DNA of 64,000 bases. It comes from Dama dama (Eukaryota; Chordata; Mammalia; Artiodactyla; Cervidae). The notes under the pieces were generated by a model that worked only from the letters and a program-made list of their open reading frames with translations, was not told the DNA's origin and made no database searches. The DNA is taken from the NCBI RefSeq assembly GCF_033118175.1, contig NC_083681.1, forward strand, positions 18,742,001-18,806,000, read 5' to 3'. The translations under genes and the position numbers were made by a program. Shown here piece by piece: positions 47,719-58,653 of this stretch; within the stretch, counting starts at the first letter, position 1; each line of letters opens with the position of its first letter.

Positions 47719-47900
47719 CAGATGGTGCTAGTGGTGAAAAACTTGCCTGCCAATGCAGGTTTGACCCATAGGTTGGGAAGATCCCCTAGAGGAGGGCCCA
47801 CTCCAGTATTCTTGCCTGGAGAATCCCAGGGACAGAGGTGCTTGGTGGGGTATGGTCCATAGGATCAGAAAGAGTCAGATACAACTGAAGTGACAGCACA
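47719..47900 (+). mobile_element. Bov-tA SINE with 9-bp TSD inside MLT1
   Basis: CATTCAGTC flanks it at 47710-47718 and 47901-47909. It is internally shortened around 47755-47765. Confidence 0.88.
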
Positions 47901-48150
47901 CATTCAGTCATAATGCAATATGACTAGTGTCCTTATAAAATAGGAGAAATTTGGAAACGGACACAGACATGTACAGACGGAAGATTATGTGAAGAGGCTA
48001 GGGGAAAATGACATGTGAAGGTAGAGAACTGGAGTGATACATCCATAGTCCAAGTAACTCCAAACAAAGATCACCAGTAAACCACCAGAAGTTAAGAAAG
48101 AAGGATGGAATATAGTCTTGCTCACAGCCCTCAGAAGGAATCAGGCTGGG

Positions 48151-48338
48151 ACTTCCCTGGTGTCCATTGATTGAGAACACACCTTTTAATGCAGGAGACC
48201 TAGGTTCCATCCCTGGTCAGGGAATTAAGATCCCACATGCTGTGGGGCAACTACTAAGACCACTCCCTGCAATGAAAGACCCCACATATGTCAATTAAGA
48301 CCCAAAACAGCCAAATAAATAAATACAATTTTTTTAAG
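48151..48338 (+). mobile_element. CHR-type tRNA SINE inside MLT1
   Basis: GGGACTTCCCTGGTGTCC head, CCATCCCTGGTCAGGGAATTAAG, TCCCACATGCTGTGGGGC body and an AAATAAATA tail. Confidence 0.78.
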
Positions 48339-48415
48339 GAAGCAACCAATTCTACTGACACCCTGATTTTTTATTTCTAGCACTAGAACTATAAGCCAAT
48401 AAATTTCTGTTATTT

Positions 48416-49262
48416 TATTGTTGTTGTTCAGTTGCTCAGTTGTGTCCGACTCTTTGCGACCCCATGGACTGCAGCACCCCACTCTTCCCTGCCATTCATC
48501 ATCTTGCCGAACTTGCTTAAACTCATGACCATTGAGTTGATGATGCCATCCAACCATCTCGTCCTCTGTCGTCCCTTTCTCCTCCTGCTTTTTATCTTTC
48601 CCAGCATCAGGGTCTTTTTCAATGAGCCAGCTCTTTGCATCTGGAGCTTCAGCTTCAGCATCAGTCCTTCCAATGAATATTCAGGATTGATTTCCTTTAG
48701 GATTGACTGGATTGATTTCCTTGAAGTCCCAGAGACTGTCAAGAGTCTTCTTCAACACCACAGCTCAAAAGCATCAGTTCTTCGGCACTCAGCCTTCTTT
48801 ACAGTCAAACTCTCACATCCATACATGACTACTGGAAAAACCACAGCTTTGACTATACAGACATTTGTCGGCAAAGTAATGTCTCTGCTTTTTAATATGC
48901 TGTGTAGGTTTGTCATAGCTTTTCTTCCAAGGAGCAAGTGTCTTTTAATTTCATGGCTGCAGTCACCATCCACAGTGATTTTGGAGCCTAAGAAAATGAA
49001 GTTTATCACTGTTTCCATCATCTCCCCATCTATTTGCCATGAAGTGATGGGACCCGGTGCCATGATCTTCGTTTTTTGAAAGTTGAGTTTTAAGCCAGTT
49101 TTTTCACTCTCCTCTTTCACCTTTATCAAGAGCTCTTTAGTTTCTCTTCACTTTCTGCCATAAGAGTGGCATCATCTGCATATCTGAGGTTATTGATATT
49201 TCTCCTGGCAATCTTGATTCCAGCTTGTGATTTATCCAGTCCAGCATTTTAAGCCATTCCTC
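48416..49262 (-). mobile_element. BovB LINE 3' part inside MLT1, 11-bp TSD
   Basis: TTCTGTTATTT flanks the insertion at 48405-48415 and 49263-49273. The minus strand covers the RT downstream edge to the 3' end, with a 125-residue open frame at 48752-49129. The 215-residue plus-strand frame at 48432-49079 is antisense and not a gene. Confidence 0.93.
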
Positions 49263-49323
49263 TTCTGTTATTTGAAGCCACTCCTTTTATGGTAGTCTTT
49301 TACTTCAGGCCTAGGAAACTAAC

Positions 49324-49987
49324 AGAGATGCCCTTGAGCAGTGTAGCCTAAAGTGATAAGAGAATGAAATGAACAGACAGTGATAGTGGGAAGTTCAGAA
49401 ATGTCATAAATCTATAAGATACTGTTGAAGTAAAGGCAACAAGACTTAATGATTGGTAGAATACAACAAAGAAGAGTGAAGATTCCAAGATAGATGAAGT
49501 TTTTATTCTATCTTAATCAACTGAATGTGGTGTCTAAATTTCCTTACTGTCCTCATTAGATCTCTCCTGAGGTTGAGGACCTTATAAAAAGTCGCATGCT
49601 TTTCCTCTGACTGGTGGTATCTAACCAAGCCATATTCTGACATCTCATACAAACCTTTCTTTGGGATGGATTCCCCAGTTTTCATTCTGTTAACTTATAT
49701 ATATCTGCTCCTTCTACCCATTACTCTAAGGCCTGCCTAAATTCCTTTCCATTTTACTTTTGTTCTGGATACTATCTATCAGATTATTAACTAATAATTA
49801 GCTCTACATTCTGCCACCTTTAGACCAATTTCACCTCTCCCCTTTATGCAACACAAACTCCTGGCCTCCCAAATCAGTACCAAAAGCTTTCATGTGTCTA
49901 AGGAGCTAGGATAGACACTAACACCATTAACCAAATTGTAATACACAGTAAAAGAAAACAGCAAGAAAGCCACTGAATTCATCTTCA
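49324..49987. other. No recognisable gene or repeat
   Basis: Nothing is recognised in this stretch. Confidence 0.4.
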
Positions 49988-51361
49988 TCAGCAAATATGG
50001 AAAACTCAGCAGTGGCCACAGGAATGGAAAAGGTCAGTTTTCATCCAAATCCCAAAGAAGGGCAATGCCTTACCACACAATAGTGCTCATTTCACATGTT
50101 AGCAAATAGTGCTCAAAATTCTCCAAACCATGTTTCAACACTACATGAACCAAGAACTTCCAAATATTCAAGCTGGATTTAGAAAAGGCAGAGGGACCAG
50201 AGATCAACTTGCCAACATCCACTGGATCTTAGGAAAAGCAAGAGAATTCCAGAAACACATCTACTTCTGCTTCATTGACTACACTAAAGACTTTGACTGT
50301 CTGGATCACAACAAATTATGGAAAATTCTTCAAGAGATGGGAATACCAGACCACTTCATCTGCCTCTTGAGAAATCTGTATACAGGTCAAGAAGCAACAG
50401 TTAGAACTGGACATGGAACAACAGACTGGTTCAAAATTTGGAATGGAGTATGTCAAGACTGTATATTGTCACCTGCTTATTTAAATTATATGCAGAGTAC
50501 ATCATGAGAAATGCCAGTTTGGATGAAGCACAAGCTGGAATCAAGATTTCTGGGAGAAATATCAATAACCTCAGATATGCAGATGACACCACCCTTACGG
50601 CAGAAAGTGAAGAAGAACTAAAGTGCCTCTTGATGAAAGTGAAAGAGGAGAGTGAAAGTGCTGGCTTAAAACTTAACATTCAAATAACTAAGATCATGGC
50701 ATCTGGTCCCATCACTTCATGGTAAATAAATGGGCAAAAATTGGAAACAGTGGCAGACTTTATTTTCTTGGGCTCCAAAATCACTACAGATGGTGACTGA
50801 AGCCATGAAATTAAAACAAGTTTGCTCCTTGGAAGAAAAGCTGTGACCAATCTGGATAGTGTATTAAAAAGCAGAGTCATTACTTTGCTGACGAAGGTCT
50901 GTATAGTCAAAGCTATGGTTTTTCCAGCAGTCATGTATGGATGTAAGAGTTGGACCATAAAGAAAGCTGAGCGCCAAAGAATTGATACTTTTAAACTGTG
51001 CTGTTGGAGAAGACTCTTGAGAGTCCCTTGGACTGCAAGGAGGTCAAAGCAGTCCATCCTAAAGGAAACCAGTCCTGAATATTCATTGGAAGGACCAATG
51101 CTAAAGCTGAAGCGCCAATACTTTGGCCACCTGATATGAAGAGGTGACTCATTGGAAAAGACCCTTATGTTGGAACAAACTGAAGGCAAGAGGAGAAAGG
51201 GACAAGGGAGGATGAGATGGTTGGATGGAATCACTGAGTCATTGGACATGAGTTTGAGCAAACTCCAGGAGATGGTGATGGACAGGGAAGCATGTCGTAC
51301 TGCAGTCCATGGGTTTGCAAAGAGTCGGACATGACTGAGCAACTGAATAGCAACAACAACA
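49988..51361 (+). mobile_element. BovB LINE, RT to 3' end
   Basis: The RT palm is partly open (50109-50507 with FIDYTKDFDCLDHNKLW; 50438-50725 with RYADDTTL), with a frameshift between. The C-terminal part is at 50822-51139. It ends in an AACAACAAC tail. Confidence 0.92.
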
Positions 51362-51362
51362 G

Positions 51363-51418
51363 TACTCTGTAATGGCCTATATGGGAAAAGAAAATATATT
51401 AAAAAAAATAGTGGATAC

Positions 51419-51458
<40 letters not shown>

Positions 51459-51535
51459 AACTGATTCACTTTGCTGTACACCTGATACTAATACAACATT
51501 GTAAATCAACTATACTCCAATAAAAATTTAAAAAA
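51363..51535 (+). mobile_element. L1 3' UTR fragment (older cetartiodactyl type) with (TA)n
   Basis: TGTAATGGCCTATATGGGAA ... TGATTCACTTTGCTGTACACC ... CATTGTAAATCAACTATACTCC-AATAAAAATT is a familiar artiodactyl L1 3' end. It contains a (TA)n run at 51424-51454, and its subfamily differs from the L1 tail at 28096. Confidence 0.82.
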
Positions 51536-52689
51536 AATTTTTAAGCCACTGAGTTCACTATTGGATATTATAGAGAATATATTTTTGACATAAAGGGAAG
51601 GCACTGAACCATCCTTCCTCCAGGACTGCTAATATCCCACATACCCCATAAAAAGTGATTGACGTGCTGTTGTTCCTCTTCCCCTGACCACATCTCTTTG
51701 ATATGAACACATATTCTGAACTGGGTCAACCTGACTGTCTGTACAGAAAAATTGAAATTGGTTTCCATATGTGTCTAAATATCTAACTTTGAAACTGAAG
51801 CAACTACAGTTTTCCATAGGGACTAAGTAGCAGGAAAAGCTGATTTGCAGGGAGATAAGGATTAAGCAGATGTCAAACAGAAAGAAATATAAGAGAGACA
51901 GGGACACATGCTCCCTGGATTCTTTAGATCTTTCCCTTTCCTGGTTCCAACCCCTTCCTGATAACAGCTGCACACCAGCCTGTGGACTCTGTGAAAATAC
52001 CTCTGTACTCTTATGATAAGCACACTCATCTTTTTATATCACCCTAACTAAAACTTTTTTCAAAGAATCCTAACCAACACAGAGTCGACTGTGAAATGTC
52101 TATATAACATCTAAGAGGAGAGGTAGTTTGAAAGATGAATCTGAATACAGAGCAAGGGTTGGGGGAGGACATATGATTTTGGTAAGGGAGTAACTGAAGT
52201 CACTAGAGTAGATTAAATCATGAGAAACAGCTCAAAGTGAAGGAAAACAGGGGGAAAGGGTAAAGAAAGGAAAGACAGACCTCTTATGAACTTTAATATG
52301 TGAGATATGGATCAAAGGAACAAGAAACTAAGAAAGAATGCTTCTGTAGAAACCAAGAAATAAAAGCATTTAGGCCATGCTTATAGAAAATTCAGTCACC
52401 ACTGGCTTAAAGAGGTACTGATTAATTTATCTCAAACAAGAAGATGTCCAGAACTGGTACCACAGATCAACAAGTCCATCAGGGTCTCAGGTTGCTGCTC
52501 TCTCTCCTATGACCATCTTAAGCATCTAGCCTTCACCTCTATGGTCACACATGGCTGTTACATCTTCCAGGTAGGATGGAAAAAGAAAGGCAACAAAGTG
52601 ATGGCCAGTAAGGGTTTTATTATCAGGAAAGCAAAAGCTTTATGTCTCATTGATCATAGCTCTGTCATTTGGCCATCCTTAACCGAAGA
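51536..52689. other. No gene; probable old repeat remnants
   Basis: ATCCTAACCAACAC near 52067-52080 and the AAACAAGAAGATGTCCAG segment near 52434 look like ends of old mammalian repeats; families not assigned. A 114-residue minus frame (51629-51973) has no motifs. Confidence 0.3.
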
Positions 52690-55600
52690 AGCATAGGAAC
52701 TTGGAATGTTAAGTCCATGAATCAAGGCAAATTGGAAGTGGTCAAACAAGAGATGGCAAGAGTGAATGTCAACATTCTAGGAATCAATGAACTAAAATGG
52801 ACTGAAATGGGTAAATTTAACTCAGATGACCTTACATTTAGATCTTTAATCCATTTTGAGTTTATTTTTGTGTATGGTGTTAGACAGTGTTCTAGTTTCA
52901 TTCTTTTACAAGTGGTTGACCAGTTTTCCCAGCACCACTTGTTAAAGAGGTTGTCTTTTTTCCATTGTATATTCTTGCCTCCTTTGTCAAAGATAAGGTG
53001 TCCATAGGTATGTGGATTTATCTCTGGGCTTTCTATGTTGTTCCATTGATCTATATTTCTGTCTTTGTGCCAGTATCATACTGTCTTGATGACTGTGGCT
53101 TTGTAGTAGAGCCTGAAGTCAGGCAGGTTGATTCCTCCAGTCCCATTCTTCTTTCTCAAGATTGCTTTGGCTATTTGAGGTTTTTTGCATTTCCATACAA
53201 ATTGTGAGATTATTTGTTCTAGTTCTGTTAAGAATAATACCATTGGTAGCTTGATAGGGATTGCACTGAATCTATAGATTGCTTTGGGTAGTATAGTCAT
53301 TTTGACAATATTGATTCTTCCAATCCATGAACACGGTATATTTCTCCATCTATTTGTGTCCTCTTTGATTTCTTTCATCAGTGTTTTATAGTTTTCTATG
53401 TATAGGTCTTTTATTTCTTTAGGTAGATATACTCCTAAGTATTTTATTCTTTTTGTTGCAACGGTGAATGGTATTGTTTCCTTAATTTCTTTTTCTATTT
53501 TCTCTTTGTTAGTGTATAGGCATGCAAGGGATTTCTCTGTGTTAATTTTATATCCTGCAACTTTACTATATTCACTGATTAGCTCTAGTAATTTTCTGGT
53601 AGAGTCTTTAGGGTTTTCTATGTAGAGGATCATGTCATCTGCAAACAGTGAGTCACCTCTAGACAAGTGCTCAGGGCTGGTGCACTGGGAAGACCCAGAG
53701 GGATGGGTGGGGATGGAGGTGGGAGGGGGGGTTCAGGATGGGGAACACATGTAAATCTATGGCTGATTCAGGTCAATGTATGGCAAAAACCACTACAATA
53801 TTGTAAAGTAATTAGCCCCCAACTAATTAAAAAAAATGGAAAAAAAAAAATAACTCAGATGACCATTATATCTACTAGTGTGGGCAGGAATCCCTTAGAA
53901 GAAATGGAGTAGCCATCATGGTCAACAAAAGAGTCCAAAATGCAGTACTTGGATGCAATCTCAAAAATGACAGAATGACCTCTGTTCATTTCCAAGGCAA
54001 ACCAGTCAATATCACGGTAATCCAAGCCTATGCCCCAATCAGTAATACTGAAGAAGCTGAAGTTGAATGGTTCTAAGAAGACGTACAAGACGTTTTAGAA
54101 CTAACACCCAAAAAAGACGTCCTTTTCATTAGAGGGTACTGGAATGCAAAAGTAGGAAGTCAAGAAACACCTGGAGTAACAGGCAAATTTGGCTTTGGAG
54201 TACAGAATGAAGCAGGGCAAAGGCTAATAGAGTTTTGCTAAGAGAACTCACTGATCATAGCAAACACCCTCTTTCAACAACACAAGAGAAGACTCTACAC
54301 ATGGACATCACCAGATGGTCAATACCGAAATCAGATTGATTATATTCTTTGCAGCCAAAGATGGAGAAGCTCTATACAGTCAGCAAAAACAAGACCGGGA
54401 GCTGACTGTGGCTCAGATCATGAACTCCTTGTTGCCAAATTCAGACTTAAACTGAAGAAAGTAGGGAAAACCACTAGACCATTCAGGTATGACCTAAATA
54501 AAATCCCTTATGACTATACAGTGGAAGTGAGAAATAGATTTAAGGGACTAGATCTGATAGACAGAGAGCCTGATGAACTATGGACGGAGGTTCATGACAT
54601 TATACGGGAAACAGGGATCAAGACCATCCCCATGGAAAAGAAATGCAAAAAGGCAAAATGGTTGTCTGAGGAGGCCTTACAAATAGCTGTGAAAGAAGAG
54701 AAGCGAAAAATAAAGGAGAAAAGGGAAGATAGTCCCATTTGAATGCAGAGTTCCAGAGAATAACCAGGAGAGATAAGAAAGCCTTCCTCAGTGATCAATG
54801 CAAAGAAATAGAGGAAAACAACGGGAATGGGAAAGAATGGGAAAGACTAGAGATCTCTTCAAGAAAATTAGAGATATCAAGGGAACATTTCAGGCAAAGA
54901 TGGGTTCGATAAAGGACAGAAATGGTATGGGCCTAACAGAAGCAGAAGATATTAAGAAAAGGTGGCAAGAATACACAGAAGAACTGTACAAAAAAGATCT
55001 TCACGACCCAGATACTCATGATGGTGTGATCATTCACCTAGAGTCAGACATCCTGGAACGTGAAGTCAAGTGGGCCTTAGAAAGCGTCACTACAAACAAA
55101 GCTAGTGGAGGTGATGGAATTCTAGTTGAGCTATTTCAAATCCTGAAAGATGATGCTGTGAAAGTGCTACACTCAATATGCCAGCAAATTTGGAAAACTC
55201 AGCAGTGGCCACAGGACTGGAAAGGTCAGTTTTCAATCCAGTCCCAAAGAAAGGCAATCCCAAAGAATGCTCGAACTACAGCAAAATCGCACTTATTTCA
55301 CACGCTTGTAAAGTAATGCTCAAAATTCTCCAAGCCAGGCTTCAGCAATATATGAACTGTGAACTTCCAGATGTTCAAGGTGGTTTTAGAAAATGCAGAG
55401 GAACCAGAGATCAAATTGCCAACATCTTCTGGATCATGGAAAAAGCAAGAGAGTTCCAGAAAAACATCTATTTCTGCTTTATTGACTATGCCAAAGCCTT
55501 TGACTTTGTAGATCACAATAAACTGTGGAAAATTCTGAAAGAGATGGGAATACCAGACCACCTGACTTGCCTTTTGAGAAACCTGTATGCAGGTCAGGAA

Positions 55601-56570
55601 GCAACAGTTAGAACTGGACATGGAACAACAGACTGGTTCAAAATAGGAAAAGGAGTATGTCAAGGCCTGTCACCCTGCTTATTAACTTATATGCAGAGTA
55701 CATCATGAGAAATGCTGGGCTGGATGAAGCACAAGCTGGAATCAAGATTGCCAGGAGAAATATCAATAACCTCAGATATGCAGATGACACCACCCTATGG
55801 CAGAGAGTGAAGAGGTACTAAAAAGCCTCTTGATGAAAGTGAAAGAGCAGAGTGAAAAAGTTGGCTTAAAGCTCAACATTCAGAAAACTAAGATAATGGC
55901 ATCTGATCCCATCACTCCAAAGTAATAGATGGGGAAACAGTGGAAACAGTGTCAAATTTTCTTTTTGGGGGCTCCAAAATCATTGTGGATGGTGATTGCA
56001 GCCATGAAATTAAAAGACGCTTACTCCTTGGAAGGAAAGTTATGACCAACCTGGACAGCATATTAAAAAGCAGAGACATTACTTTGACAACAAAGGTCTG
56101 TCTAGTCAAGGCTATGGTTTTTCCAGTGGTCCTGTATGGATGTGAGAGTTGGACTGTGAAAAAAGCTGAGCACCGAAAAATTGATGCTTTTGAACTGTGG
56201 TGTTGGAGAAGACTCTTGAGAGTCCCTTGGACTGCAAGGAGATCCAACCAGCCCATCCTGAAGAAGATCAGTCCTGGGTGTTCATTGGAAGGACTGATGC
56301 TGAAGCTGAAAGTCCAATACTTTGGTCACCGGATGTGAAGAACTGACTCATTTGAAAAGACCCTGATGCTGGGAGGGATTGGGGGCAGGAGGAGAAGGGG
56401 ACCACAGAGAATGAGATGGCTGGATTGCATCACTGACTCAATGGACATGGGTTTGGGTGGACTCCGGGAGTTGGTGATGGAGAGGGAGGCCTGGCATGCT
56501 GCAATTCATGGGGTCGCAAAGAGTCGGGCATGACTGAGCTACTGAACTGAACTGAGCTGAACTAAACTAA
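52690..56570 (+). mobile_element. BovB LINE, near-complete, interrupted by an L1
   Basis: About 2.86 kb of BovB: endonuclease start (GTWNVKSMNQGKLEVVKQEM in the 52669-53007 frame), then after the L1 the remaining endonuclease, linker (172-residue frame 54798-55316), RT (176-residue frame 55178-55708; AKAFDFVDHNKLW, with FVD where other copies have CVD), YADD codons near 55778-55789, and C-terminus (55940-56338). A deletion removes part of GCILSPC near 55665. It ends in GAACTGAACTGAGCTG repeats. Not functional. Confidence 0.93.
52832..53850. mobile_element. 5'-inverted L1 insertion inside BovB, 14-bp TSD
   Basis: TAACTCAGATGACC flanks the insertion exactly at 52818-52831 and 53851-53864. The left part (52832 to about 53665) is L1 ORF2 on the minus strand: the 53076-53666 frame (196 residues) includes intact FADDM, the conserved KRIKYLGVYLPKEIKDLY block and PCSWIGRINIVKM. 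The right part (about 53672-53850) is the L1 3' UTR on the plus strand, ending in poly(A). This is the layout produced by twin priming. Confidence 0.94.
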
Positions 56571-56572
56571 AT

Positions 56573-56929
56573 ATTCAGTTCCAGGTTCACTTGTTCCCAT
56601 TTCTTTGGGGCCAGTTCTTGGAATTATGGCAGGTCATGTCCTGGGTACAGGCTGGTCATCATGTAGCTAACTTTTCCACCTGGTGTTTTAGTATCTATAA
56701 GAGAGCTCACAGGATATGACTCATGATATTATCTATAGCCATTGAGAAAGAGCTAACAGTCTTTGACTATTCTTAATGACTACATTATTATTATTTAGTT
56801 TCCTTTGTTTCAGCATTTTTCACTTCTCTGATTAAACTTATTCCTTGGCTAAAGTTTTTCACAGACAACAGGCAAGCAGAGGACATGATGGAGCAGGTGC
56901 AAGGACCATAAAGTCCTGCTCCATTTCAG
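56573..56929 (-). mobile_element. LTR fragment, second copy of the 7450 element
   Basis: Its reverse complement follows 7450-7825 closely (TGAAATGGAGCAGGAC start, GTCCTCTGC, AACTTTAG-CAA, TAATAATAATGTAGTCATTAA, ATAGATACTAAAACACCAGG). It is cut at the BovB end at 56570, so only the first half remains. Confidence 0.75.
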
Positions 56930-57960
56930 GGTGAGGAGGAGTAGATTTGGTAGTTGCAAAGTCCCTGGCAACCTTATCAGAACCAATGTCAGGTACATAT
57001 TGGTCATGGAGCAGGCTGAAGACTAACTGGTGGGTGAGAAGTGGGAATAGATAGCTCTTTTTTAACATTTGAAAAGGAGAATAATAGCCAAAGCAAAAAT
57101 CTAAAGAAAAGACACAATAGAAAGATGTTTTGCTTGGTTTCAGGATTGTGATTATTTGAGTGTGTCCTTTGGAAGTACAAACAATTGGAAAGGGGGAGAT
57201 TTGAGGGATAAATGTCATGAAATAAAGACTACTTTCAACAACAAAAAAAAAAGTTTTAAAAAGAGGATTAAACATATCGTTGAAAACAAAACTTATTCCT
57301 CCTAAACAAGAAAGGAAGTAAAGCTGAATAACAAAAGTATAAGTTTGGATGTGGACAAGAAAGAAGTTGAATTGTTAAAATTCTATTTTAACAAAAATAC
57401 ACTTTAAAACTGCTGAACTTTTAAAAGATAAACCTTGCATTCATTATTAAACAGTCTGAAGAAAGGCATGAGAATCTCGCCAGAATTCAGGTCTGCTTTG
57501 TTTACTTAGATTCCTGACCAGAAACAAGCTAAGTAGAGACCACTATGGGATTTTTTCCGACATGAAGAACAGAGACTGAGAAGAATGGGAGCTTTCATGA
57601 ATATCTCACCATTTCATTTTCTTTCCTTCTCTCCTTCCCCAAACTGAAAGGCCCGATGGAGGCGATTGGCAATTTTCTCATTCTTCCGTAGTAATGAAAG
57701 CAATAATGAAGAGATGGTCGTGGCATGAGCAACGGCCAAAGTCCTTGCTTGAAGCATCCAGAACTTGCTCTGCAAATTTATTTCAACTTTGCTCTCAACT
57801 CCTTCACCTTAGAACACCCGGGAGGTGGCAGTCAACAAGGATGGAGAGCAGAAAGCCGCAAAGATATCTGGTTCGGCAACAGTGGTCACAGAGCTGATCA
57901 AACCCGACGAAGGTGGAAACCACATTTTCAAAAATCAGAGCCGGAATCTGACAAGCCCGC
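56930..57960. other. Unrecognised upstream DNA of RAB39A
   Basis: There is an A-run at 57241-57253 in which a short retrocopy could end, but no source gene is recognised. From about 57590 GC content rises towards the promoter. Confidence 0.35.
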
Positions 57961-58420
57961 CCTGACGCCTGTAAAAGAAAATGATTTTCACTTTTCATTG
58001 GCTGACCCTCCCAGAGTTGAGCCCTTGTTTCATTTTCATTGGTCATCGCTGCCGTCACGTCCTTCCACCACACCCAAAACGCCCAGTGAGCTTTGGGGAA
58101 AAAGTGATTTACAGAGGTCGGGGGCGGGAATTCGCCAGCAGCTAGACAATTCCGCGCCCCCCGCCCCCCGCCCGCCCCGCCGCTTCCTCCTCACGGCCCT
58201 GCCCCGCCCCCCGGCCTGAGGCCCCGCCCCCTCCCCGGCCGGGCCCCGCCTCTCCGTCCAGAGAGGGCGGGGACCTAGTGGCGGCCGCAGCCGCAGGAAT
58301 ATGCTGGAAGCCGGCTGGCGGGCGCCGGGGAGGTGCTGAACGGACAGTTCCCGCCGCTTTATTTGCCCGGCGGCGGGTAGGAGGGTGGGGCGGCCTTGGA
58401 GTCCGCTGGGCACGTGAGCG
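57961..58420 (+). promoter_or_regulatory. RAB39A: RAB39A CpG-island promoter and 5' UTR
   Basis: This is a GC-rich, TATA-less promoter. Visible sites: inverted CCAAT boxes ATTGGCT (57997-58003) and ATTGG (58038-58042); GTCACGTC, CRE/E-box-like (58054-58061); CCCCGCCCC GC boxes at 58202-58210 and 58222-58230; GGGCGGGG at 58264-58271; GGGGCGG at 58387-58393; CACGTG at 58411-58416, five bases before the ATG. CpG density is high from about 58080 to 58760. The transcription start cannot be placed. In human, from memory, SLC35F2 starts divergently close to RAB39A, so this island may serve both directions; no SLC35F2 coding exon was found here. Confidence 0.8.
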
Positions 58421-58647
58421 ATGGAGACCATCTGGATCTACCAGTTCCGCCTCATCGTCATCGGGGACTCCACCGTGGGAAAGTCGTGCCTCCTGCACCG
58501 CTTCACTCAGGGCCGCTTCCCCGGGCTGCGCTCCCCAGCCTGCGACCCCACTGTCGGCGTGGACTTCTTCTCCCGCCTGCTGGAGATCGAGCCCGGCAAG
58601 AGGATAAAGCTGCAGCTCTGGGACACGGCGGGACAGGAGCGGTTCAG
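58421..58647 (+). CDS. RAB39A: RAB39A first coding exon (Rab small GTPase), partial
   Basis: This exon encodes the first 75 residues and two bases of codon 76 of a Rab GTPase. Rab39a is a membrane-attached molecular switch of the late endosome/phagosome system, linked in the literature to phagosome acidification and autophagy. Visible motifs: P-loop G1 GDSTVGKS at 15-22; switch I with Thr44 in DPTVGVDFF (42-50), the last residues being a Rab-family segment; G3 WDTAGQE at 67-73. The N-terminus METIWIYQFRLIVIG, H26 and the LRSPAC insertion (36-41) distinguish Rab39a from Rab39b, which is shorter there. The G4/G5 motifs and the C-terminal prenylation cysteines must be in exon 2, outside the window. 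The start is supported by an in-frame TGA at 58415-58417 and a strong context (G at -3, G at +4). It is the only gene-like frame with no defects in the window. Confidence 0.97.
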
Positions 58648-58653
58648 GTAGGA
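58645..58653 (+). other. RAB39A: RAB39A exon 1 splice donor, phase 2
   Basis: CAG|GTAGGA, with the intron starting at 58648. It splits codon 76 (AG|N), consistent with Arg followed by the exon 2 sequence of the known protein. The human gene also has two coding exons. Confidence 0.9.

Larger units (their letters stand above)
47611..49323 (+). repeat. MaLR (MLT1-type) LTR split by two SINEs and a BovB
   Basis: The old LTR reads TGCTATGGATTAAGTTG, AGATGATCAAATTAAGATGAGG, then GTGTCCTTATAAAATAGGAG, GGACACAGACATGTACAG, ATGTGAAGGTAGAG, then CTAGAACTATAAGCC-AATAAATTTCTG, and its end TTTGAAGCCACTCC ... GGTAGTCTTTTAC at 49271-49323. Insertions at 47719-47900, 48151-48338 and 48416-49262 split it into four parts. 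Confidence 0.8.

Noticed and set aside
50680..51420. 246-residue minus-strand frame, and similar frames at 31162-31800, 34925-35494 and 48432-49079
   Set aside because: All are the antisense of the same BovB C-terminal region. Their similarity comes from shared repeat ancestry, not protein conservation.
51424..51454. (TA)n run as a regulatory or origin-type element
   Set aside because: It is a microsatellite inside an L1 3' UTR fragment, a common location for such runs.
57725..58219. 164-residue plus-strand frame upstream of RAB39A, and 131/182-residue minus-strand frames across 58036-58690
   Set aside because: They lie in a GC-rich island where stop codons are rare, overlap each other and the RAB39A exon, have Pro/Arg/Ala-rich low-complexity content, and match no family I know, including SLC35F2.
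58421..58647. RAB39B instead of RAB39A
   Set aside because: The exon has METIWIYQF, LLHRF and the extra LRSPAC segment before DPTVGVDFF, which fit Rab39a and not Rab39b.
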